This document shows, piece after piece, positions 42,325-48,559 of a DNA stretch of 48,559 bases. The notes under the pieces were generated by a model. The model had not been told where the DNA came from and ran no database searches. It saw only the letters and a program-made list of their open reading frames with translations. The stretch is from Lentisphaerota bacterium. Lineage in GTDB: Bacteria; Verrucomicrobiota; Lentisphaeria; Victivallales; Victivallaceae. The position numbers were made by a program, and so were the translations under genes. The stretch is from contig SUVV01000002.1 in assembly GCA_015061805.1 (NCBI GenBank), forward strand, positions 133,523 to 182,081, written 5' to 3'. Numbering within the stretch: position 1 is the stretch's first letter; each line of letters opens with the position of its first letter.

Positions 42325-44697
42325 ATGAAATTTTTCAAACAATTGTCCGTATGGCTGCTTTGTGCCGCCATTTTGTCGCCCGCACTGCTTGGTGGTACAG
42401 AAGTGGAGATCGCTGATTTGACCGATGTCTACTATGCCCAAAAGTCATCGCTCCGCGATGCAAAGGAACTTGCCGCATATCTGGGCAAAATCTTCGGCAA
42501 ACGTTTCAACGTGAAACGCGCCAGAGAGAGCAGTAAAAAAGGTTTCTATGTAGGCAAAGCCTTTGCGCCGAAGGATGTGAAAGCTGAAAACACGGAACAG
42601 ATTTTCCGCAAAGTCGATGAGAATGGTAAAATTTTCCTCTGGGGCGCAGAAAATACCAAAAAGATCCCCGGTGATTCCCGCGCCGTCACCACCTTTCTGG
42701 AAGATGTGTGCGGTGTGCGCTGGCTCTGGCCCACCGCTACCGGCGAAGTCATCCCCCGCAGTAAATCCATAAAGGTAAAAGCCGGATTTTCCACCGAAAA
42801 ACCTGCCTTCGGCATCCGTATTCTCAAATACGGCACGGAAAAAGAGTGGATGCGCCGGATGAAACTCGGTCAAGCTATCGGATATGTTACCGGGCACTCT
42901 TTCAGCAAATGGTTCCCGCCGGAACAGTATTTTGAAAAACATCCGGAATATTACAGTCTGGTTTCCGCTGCCAACTGGATCGGTTCCAGCGACAAACCTG
43001 CCGTCGCCGCCCGCACCTCCCGGCAGCTCTGCACCAGCAATCCGGAAGTCCGCCGCCTCCTTGCCGAAAAGATTGCTGCCAAAAATCTGGATGTGATGCA
43101 GTCGATTTCTCCCAATGACGGCTACGCTTTCTGCGAATGTGCCAACTGCCGCGCGCAGGATTCTGATCCCAACTGGAAAAGCATTTACGATGCTCCCCAT
43201 CTTTCCGACCGGATGTATGACTTCACCCGGGATGTGGCAATTCAGGCGAAAAAACTCAACCCGAAAAGCAAAGTTCTGTTTCTTGCCTATGCTTTCTACG
43301 AGCAGCCGCCGAAAAAAGTTTTCCAGATGCCGGACAATGTCTATGTTCTGCGCTGTCTCTGGGGGCCCTCGCTCAAAGATCGCAAAAAGGTCGAAAAGGA
43401 GTTTGAATACTATAAAAAATCAGGTCTTAAACTCTGGCTCTATGAGTACTGGGGAACCTACAATCACGGTATGCCCTGGAACGTTCCTCACTTTATCTCC
43501 TGGGAAACCAAACTGCTCAAAAGCGTCAACGGCTTCGGTTTCCGGGTGGAAAACAATGGCAACTTTGCCAATGGCGGTCTGACCAACTACGTCGGTGCCA
43601 AACTGATGTGGAATCCGGATGCCGATGTGGATGCAATCATTGACGACTACTGCCGTGCCGGTTTCGGTAATGCGGCTGCGCTGATGCGGAAATATTTCGA
43701 TCTGACCGAAGAGTACACGATGAAACTCCAGAAAATCTGGGGCGGATACCGCAAGGTACTGCGCAATATCGGCATTATTTACGATGAAGAATTTTTCCGC
43801 AAGGGCGATGCGCTTTTCAAAAAGGCGTTGAGATCCAAAATCACCCCGGAGGAACGCGCCCGCATCCTCTATATCAAATCCGGTTTCGATTACGGTCGAA
43901 CCAGTGCCAACTGGAGCCGGATGCTTTCGCAGGTCAATGCCCATGGCGGCAATCTGCCGCTGGTACTGCCGACGACCGGAGAACCTGCTGAAATCAATGA
44001 CAAAATGCTGCTTAAACTTTTCACCCAAGCAAGTAAAGTTTGTGAATCCCGCCTCAACCAATCCCTTGCCGGGACGGTCAGAAAGGATTTCTCCATCAAC
44101 TATAACACCAAACTGGAATATACTTTGTGGCATATGCCTTATAAGTTCATGATCCAGCACCTGATGAAAGGTGTTCAGCTCGGATTTTTCAACTACTTTG
44201 TCAACAACGCTTTTGAATTGACCAATGCTCCGGAATTCAACCGTCCGGTCTTCGGCTGGAACATTGATGGCAAAAAATATGAAGTCACCTTGCAGGATTG
44301 TCACGATGACATTCATGACATTACCGCCATGTATCACGCCAGACAGGGCAAATCCCTCTGTATCACCCTTGCCCCGCAGGAGACGGCGACGGTGACTTCA
44401 ACCGTTAAAGTGGTGCTTGAGTCCGGAACCCGGATGCTTATTTCCGGCTACTTCAAAAACGGCATCCCGGAAGTTGCGGTCAACTTCGATGTGGACGGCA
44501 AAGCGGTCGTGCAGAAACTTGCCGTCGGCGCAATGGGATTGAAAGAAAACTCTAATTGGCAGCAGATAACTTACACTCCGTTTGTCTTCCCGCAGGGCAA
44601 AAAGGTTGCCGCCACGGTTACTTTTACCGTTAAAAACGATACCAAAACTGAACAGAAAGTTTTCCTTGATGATTTGAAATTTATCCGTGCCAAATAA
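42325..44697 (+). CDS. DUF4838 secreted protein with C-terminal carbohydrate-binding-like domain
   Basis: Protein of 790 residues with a signal peptide (to about 23). Same core as its paralogues: TFLEDVCGVRWLWPTATGE, FEKHPEYYSL (203-212), LCTSN (235-239), SPNDG (262-266) and Cys270-x-Cys272-x2-Cys275. A region of Trp and Tyr (LWLYEYWGTYNHGMPW) follows. The C-terminal 170 residues look like a jelly-roll carbohydrate-binding domain (SLCITLAPQETATVTSTVKV ... FLDDLKFI). Predicted glycan-active, extracytoplasmic. GAGGTGA precedes the ATG. It lies between lacI-like and prepilin genes with short gaps. A 10-bp operator-core match occurs inside it at 43478-43487. Confidence 0.8.
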   Translation: MKFFKQLSVWLLCAAILSPALLGGTEVEIADLTDVYYAQKSSLRDAKELAAYLGKIFGKRFNVKRARESSKKGFYVGKAFAPKDVKAENTEQIFRKVDENGKIFLWGAENTKKIPGDSRAVTTFLEDVCGVRWLWPTATGEVIPRSKSIKVKAGFSTEKPAFGIRILKYGTEKEWMRRMKLGQAIGYVTGHSFSKWFPPEQYFEKHPEYYSLVSAANWIGSSDKPAVAARTSRQLCTSNPEVRRLLAEKIAAKNLDVMQSISPNDGYAFCECANCRAQDSDPNWKSIYDAPHLSDRMYDFTRDVAIQAKKLNPKSKVLFLAYAFYEQPPKKVFQMPDNVYVLRCLWGPSLKDRKKVEKEFEYYKKSGLKLWLYEYWGTYNHGMPWNVPHFISWETKLLKSVNGFGFRVENNGNFANGGLTNYVGAKLMWNPDADVDAIIDDYCRAGFGNAAALMRKYFDLTEEYTMKLQKIWGGYRKVLRNIGIIYDEEFFRKGDALFKKALRSKITPEERARILYIKSGFDYGRTSANWSRMLSQVNAHGGNLPLVLPTTGEPAEINDKMLLKLFTQASKVCESRLNQSLAGTVRKDFSINYNTKLEYTLWHMPYKFMIQHLMKGVQLGFFNYFVNNAFELTNAPEFNRPVFGWNIDGKKYEVTLQDCHDDIHDITAMYHARQGKSLCITLAPQETATVTSTVKVVLESGTRMLISGYFKNGIPEVAVNFDVDGKAVVQKLAVGAMGLKENSNWQQITYTPFVFPQGKKVAATVTFTVKNDTKTEQKVFLDDLKFIRAK

Positions 44698-44712
44698 TAG
44701 GAGGAACGCATT

Positions 44713-45384
44713 ATGCAAACATTCCGGCGAAAAGAAAAATTTACTTTGATCGAATTGCTGATCGTAATTGCCATTATCGCCATACTTGCAGCGATGCTGC
44801 TTCCGGCTCTGCAAAAAGCAAGGGAACGGGGAATGACGTCAAACTGTACCTCACGAATCAAGCAGTTCGGAATGATAAATATGTCCTACTGCAATGATTA
44901 TGACGGCTACATCGCTTACCCGAAAGAAGGCGGTTCTTATCCCTGGATGGCGTTCAAAAATTATTCTCCGGTAAATAATTACCCGTTGAAGAAAGTGGTT
45001 CTCGGAAACGAAGATCCTCTCAAGGTGCCGATATTCTGTTGTCCGAAATATTACCGTCACCCCAAGCATCCTAAATCCAGAGGTACTTCGTTTTACGGAT
45101 GGATCAATTTTGAATTCTGGAAGCGGAAACGGACAAATATCAAAAGAGTTAAAAATCCGTCTAAAAAATTTATGCATATTGAGAGTGCATTGGTTACCAG
45201 CGGTAATACGGTTTATGGGAATTATTACCTGACGACTGCAAATTCATTTTCGCATAATAAACAGATGAATGTATTCCACCATGACGGACACGTTGAAATG
45301 TTCCGGGAAATTCGTCCCTGGTTCTCTGTGGAGAAAATAAATAAAAGTCCTGGGTTCCGGGATTATTGGGATTATGAATATTGA
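44713..45384 (+). CDS. Prepilin-type protein with DGH C-terminal motif
   Basis: Protein of 223 residues. Short basic leader MQTFRRKEK, then the prepilin helix [24 protein letters not shown] from residue 10, [21 protein letters not shown], and a small soluble domain ending [10 protein letters not shown], the H/DG-type ending usual for this PVC family. The residue before Phe10 is Lys where classical prepilins have Gly; Glu14 (position 5 of the mature protein) is present. Predicted to be inserted in the inner membrane and handled by a type II secretion/type IV pilus-like peptidase not found in this window. AGGAGG precedes the ATG, 15 bp after the DUF4838 stop. Confidence 0.9.
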   Translation: MQTFRRKEKFTLIELLIVIAIIAILAAMLLPALQKARERGMTSNCTSRIKQFGMINMSYCNDYDGYIAYPKEGGSYPWMAFKNYSPVNNYPLKKVVLGNEDPLKVPIFCCPKYYRHPKHPKSRGTSFYGWINFEFWKRKRTNIKRVKNPSKKFMHIESALVTSGNTVYGNYYLTTANSFSHNKQMNVFHHDGHVEMFREIRPWFSVEKINKSPGFRDYWDYEY

Positions 45385-45396
45385 GGATAAATCAGT

Positions 45397-46353
45397 ATGA
45401 GGAAATTTGTTTTTGCTGCTTTTGCGGTCACCACAGCGGCGGCGATATTTGCCGGATGCTGCAGCACCTTTGATGCGGTCGAAGTTGCCGATCAGCCGGT
45501 TTCAGCAGAACAACTCAAAAAGTCCGGCATCGTTGCCGCCTATCCCGGTTGGAAACTTAAAGCATTGTCCTTCAGTTATGATGACGGCCATAATGCTGAC
45601 CGTCAGTTGGTCAAGGTGTTCGATAAATATGGTATGAAGGCGACTTTCAATATTCCTTCCGGCTTGTTCGGCAAACCCAAACCGGGCAATATGGTCGATC
45701 CATCTGAAGTCAAAACGCTCTATGCCAATCACGAAGTTGCCGGACACGGCGCCCATCACATCAATCTTCCACGGAAAAAACCGGAACTCGTTTCCAGCGA
45801 ATTGGACGGCGACATTCAGAAACTTCCCGAACTTACCGGGAAAAAACTGCTCGGTTACGCCTATCCCTACGGCAGATTCAGCGATATGGTCGTGAATATC
45901 ATGCGCCCCAAAGGTCTGCTTTACGCACGTACCTGTAAAATGGCAGGAAATTTTGACCTGCCGCAGGATTTTCTGATGTGGCATCCCTACTGCCACCACA
46001 ACCGGGTCAAAGGACTTGCCAAAAAGTTCCTCGATTACAAAGCGGAAAAGATGTCCGTGCTGATCGTCTGGGGGCACAGCTATGAATTCATCGCCCGCCG
46101 CAACAGAAAAACCGGACAAATGTCCAAACCCTGCTGGCACGTTATTGAAAATTTCTGTAAAGAAATCTCCGGCAAACCGGAACTCTGGTACGCCACCATG
46201 GGCGAAATCGCCACCTATGTCCAAGCCACGGAAAAACTTACCGCAAGTAAATGCGGAAATTTCCTGAAAAATAATTCCGATCTTCCGGTCTGTCTTCTGG
46301 TCAATGGCAAAAAATGTCAGATCGAGCCGGGAAAAACTGTCCGCGTAAAATAA
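45397..46353 (+). CDS. Polysaccharide deacetylase (NodB-type) lipoprotein
   Basis: Protein of 318 residues with lipobox FAGC (Cys21). The NodB/CE4 motifs are visible: motif 1 SYDDGHNAD (60-68; Asp62, Asp63), motif 2 HGAHH (117-121) as the metal-binding HxxxH, then YAYPYGRF. Later tract VLIVWGHSYEF probably supplies the C-terminal His. Motif 1 is usually TFDDG; here it is SYDDG. It would remove acetyl groups from N- or O-acetylated glycans outside the cytoplasm, which fits the neighbouring glycan-active proteins. GAGGAT precedes the ATG by a few bases; it lies 12 bp after the prepilin gene. Confidence 0.9.
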   Translation: MRKFVFAAFAVTTAAAIFAGCCSTFDAVEVADQPVSAEQLKKSGIVAAYPGWKLKALSFSYDDGHNADRQLVKVFDKYGMKATFNIPSGLFGKPKPGNMVDPSEVKTLYANHEVAGHGAHHINLPRKKPELVSSELDGDIQKLPELTGKKLLGYAYPYGRFSDMVVNIMRPKGLLYARTCKMAGNFDLPQDFLMWHPYCHHNRVKGLAKKFLDYKAEKMSVLIVWGHSYEFIARRNRKTGQMSKPCWHVIENFCKEISGKPELWYATMGEIATYVQATEKLTASKCGNFLKNNSDLPVCLLVNGKKCQIEPGKTVRVK

Positions 46354-46371
46354 TTATTCAGGTTTATAAAA

Positions 46372-48559
46372 ATGAGAAAAATTTTTGCTGTTACAATTTT
46401 CAGTATGTTGCTGCCGGTGTTGAATGCCAAACCGGTGGGGATTTGGCAGAGTTATTCCGGCGCCAGAGTAAGGGATTTGTTTAATGCTACTGTTATGAAT
46501 CCGCAGTGGAGCAAACTCAAGCCGGTATTCGAGGTGTTCAAAGGCGGTGATTTTGAAAAATATTCCGTCATCGTTTACTTAATGGGCAACGACCGTCCGG
46601 CAATATTCAAAGAGTGGACGAAATCCCATGTCGAAAAAGCAGAAAAATTTGTCCGCAACGGCGGTACTCTGGTCATTATCGGTGACGGAGCCCCGCCCCG
46701 GAAAATTACCGCTCCCACCGGATTGTGGAAAAATCTGCTGGGCGCAGCGCGTTGGGGAACTCTTAAAGGCAAGGCGGATTTCCCCGCCCCGAAATGGCAG
46801 GCGTGCGGGAAAAATCCTGCGGTGCATAAATTCATGCTCCGGGACGGTTATGCGGTCTTGAAGGAGTTGACTACCGGAAAAATGCTGGTCGGCAACGATT
46901 CCGGTGCTGTCGTTGCCTCTAATGAGTTGGGCAAAGGTCGCGTATTGTTTTTCAATGTCAAACTTACACAGGCATTCACTCCTTACCGTCAACGCGGCGG
47001 GCAGGGGGCGCAAGCGGCATTGGATCAGCTTTTTCCATTTGCTAAAGCGATATATTCATTTATAATGGCAGCCAACCCGGATGCGGAGAATTCCCCCAAA
47101 GAGTTGTGGGATTACCAGCCGCTGGGCCCCAAAAAGGTATATGATGACGGCTCTTGGAAACCGGAGATCAGACCGGTTCGCTCCCGTCGCAAAATGGAAA
47201 AACTTTCCGGCAGGGAACTCTGTCTGATCTCCGACGGCAAGGCTCACGCGGTAATTGCGAACCGTCAAGCCGGTGACCGACCGGCAGGTGAGATGCTCAA
47301 CCGGGTGTTGAAAAAAATGTCCGGTGTCAGTTTGCCGGTAGTGCCGGCGAAAGCTGTCAGAAGTGAAGGCGATATGTGGAAATGGCGCAAGGAGAAGTTT
47401 CACATCCGGATCGAATTTGTCCTTCAAAAGGATATATCTATCCGTGCCGAAAACAATAAATTGATCATCGGCGCACCGAATCAGCAATTGGGCGTGGTCT
47501 GTTTTCTGCGTGAGATACTTGATTACCGGATGCTGTGGCCCGGAAAAAGCGGCGAAGTGTATAAAAAATCATCGAAAATCGCGTTTGCGCCGTTCCACTT
47601 GACCGATGCACCGTTTTTCCGCCGCCGCTATATCCGCAATTCGTTCAGCCAATCGAAAAAGGATTGGAAGCGACCTGACGGCACGATCGTAAAATTGAAT
47701 CTGTCGCAGGAGTTGCTGGATAGAGTGAAATTCACCGGATTGGACCCGGAAGAGATCGCCGCATTGTGGAAGAATCATGGTTCGTGGTTCGCCATTCAGC
47801 GGCTCGGCGGCAAGTTGCCCATAGCCGGAGGAAGTAATTTCACTAATTATTATTTCCGTTTCAGCAAAACTCATCCGGAATATATGGCATTGCAGTTCAA
47901 TGGCACCCGGAAGATGATCCGGCCGAAAAACACCCGGCTCTGCAAGTCCAATGATGCGCTCATCCGTCAGGCCGCTGCCGATTGCCGGAATCTTCTCAAT
48001 AAACGGCCCGAAGTGAAATATCTCAGCGTTTCTCCCAGCGACGGAAATTATGATATATTCTGTATGTGCGAAAACTGCCGCAAATGGGATCCGGCAGACG
48101 GAAAACTTACCACCAAAAGAGTTTTCCTGAACCGGAACCGTCCGACATTCCGCTATCCAAGTTTCAGCGACCGGGTGGTGCGATTCACTGCCGCCGTGGC
48201 GCGTGAATTGAAAAAAACTCATCCGCAAGTGAAAATACTTTATCTGGCGTATGCGGGGTATCAGCGTCCGCCGGAATATTTCCGCGATTTCCCGGATAAT
48301 ATGGCAGTCACCTTTGTCGGATTCCAGTATCTCAACCGGCATGGACTGGAACAGGATCGCAAAAGTTGGGATTTCTGGGCTTCCCGGGTCAAAGAATTGA
48401 TTCTGCGGCCGAATTATCTGCTCGGCGGACGGGGCTTCCCGGTAGTATATGTGCATGAAATGGCAAAAGATATCCGCCATTGTGCCGAAACCGGCATGAT
48501 CGCTTCGGATTTTGACAGTTTGACCCATAATTGGGCGGTGAATGGATTGAATTACTATG
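46372..48559 (+). CDS. DUF4838 protein with N-terminal ThuA/GATase-like domain, partial
   Basis: Reading from ATG 46372 the frame stays open for 729 codons to the window edge, so the gene is truncated at its 3' end by the window, not by mutation. A signal peptide (MRKIFAVTIFSMLLPVLNA) is followed by a class-I-amidotransferase-like fold (about 25-210: KYSVIVYLMGN, NGGTLVIIGDG, GKGRVLFFNVKL), absent from the other three paralogues. The DUF4838 core follows: FLREILDYRMLWPGKSGE, KTHPEYMAL, LCKSN, SPSDG (554-558) and Cys564-x-Cys566-x2-Cys569. The ribosome site is weak (CAGG). It starts 18 bp after the deacetylase gene. Confidence 0.8.
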   Translation, partial: MRKIFAVTIFSMLLPVLNAKPVGIWQSYSGARVRDLFNATVMNPQWSKLKPVFEVFKGGDFEKYSVIVYLMGNDRPAIFKEWTKSHVEKAEKFVRNGGTLVIIGDGAPPRKITAPTGLWKNLLGAARWGTLKGKADFPAPKWQACGKNPAVHKFMLRDGYAVLKELTTGKMLVGNDSGAVVASNELGKGRVLFFNVKLTQAFTPYRQRGGQGAQAALDQLFPFAKAIYSFIMAANPDAENSPKELWDYQPLGPKKVYDDGSWKPEIRPVRSRRKMEKLSGRELCLISDGKAHAVIANRQAGDRPAGEMLNRVLKKMSGVSLPVVPAKAVRSEGDMWKWRKEKFHIRIEFVLQKDISIRAENNKLIIGAPNQQLGVVCFLREILDYRMLWPGKSGEVYKKSSKIAFAPFHLTDAPFFRRRYIRNSFSQSKKDWKRPDGTIVKLNLSQELLDRVKFTGLDPEEIAALWKNHGSWFAIQRLGGKLPIAGGSNFTNYYFRFSKTHPEYMALQFNGTRKMIRPKNTRLCKSNDALIRQAAADCRNLLNKRPEVKYLSVSPSDGNYDIFCMCENCRKWDPADGKLTTKRVFLNRNRPTFRYPSFSDRVVRFTAAVARELKKTHPQVKILYLAYAGYQRPPEYFRDFPDNMAVTFVGFQYLNRHGLEQDRKSWDFWASRVKELILRPNYLLGGRGFPVVYVHEMAKDIRHCAETGMIASDFDSLTHNWAVNGLNYY

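Overview
The window looks like chromosomal DNA from a Gram-negative member of the PVC superphylum, most likely Lentisphaerota (Victivallis-like). This is an inference from gene content: LpxK implies lipid A; two prepilin-type proteins carry the F-T-L-I-E-L-L / A-A-M-L-L-P-A-L signature that is abundant in that group; and four large DUF4838-type secreted proteins sit in one cluster. No rRNA, phage, transposase, CRISPR or plasmid replication gene is visible. Several predicted promoters share a TTGxxx-17 bp-TATATT architecture, and one tRNA-Leu(UAA) is present.

Region 1 (1-32540) is almost entirely minus-strand housekeeping and envelope genes; rsmI is the only plus-strand gene. Reading in transcription order (right to left): dapA, an MBL-fold hydrolase, lpxK, galK and trpS form one run. 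Next come a divergent rsmI / RsuA-type pseudouridine synthase pair, a metallophosphoesterase, an ABC-F ATPase, a secreted aldose 1-epimerase and a CapA-like protein. A long envelope operon follows: a multi-pass SPFH protein, HflC, HflK, a His/Cys-rich P1B metal ATPase, an ABC-2 exporter (ATPase plus permease), a membrane-anchored helical protein, a CNNM/CBS protein and a lipoprotein. It runs on into hisC, a PstS-like protein and rnr. The left end holds a sugar-nucleotide epimerase and an MFS-dut-ung set followed by the tRNA. Many of these genes overlap by ATGA.

Region 2 (32698-48559, all plus strand) is accessory in character: a small lipoprotein, a DUF4838 protein, a C45-like N-terminal-nucleophile hydrolase, a prepilin-like protein, a second DUF4838 lipoprotein, a LacI-family regulator with a perfect 20-bp operator palindrome, a third DUF4838 protein, a second prepilin-like protein, a polysaccharide-deacetylase lipoprotein, and a fourth DUF4838 protein cut by the window edge. 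I read it as a polysaccharide-handling locus in which secreted glycan-active proteins are interleaved with prepilin-like proteins.

Non-coding structure is unusually rich. A family of hairpin elements (ATACCCCGCTTTT block, G-rich spacer, long palindrome with a CACGGG/CCCGTG loop) occurs twice as inverted copies between rsmI and trpS, where the copies flank a tandem array of small hairpins. It occurs once more inside the prepilin gene at 37430. There, with two identical 87-bp tandem copies, it is translated into a leader of about 108 residues. Upstream of the first DUF4838 gene lies a 71-bp tandem repeat. A nested inverted repeat sits at the left end of the window.
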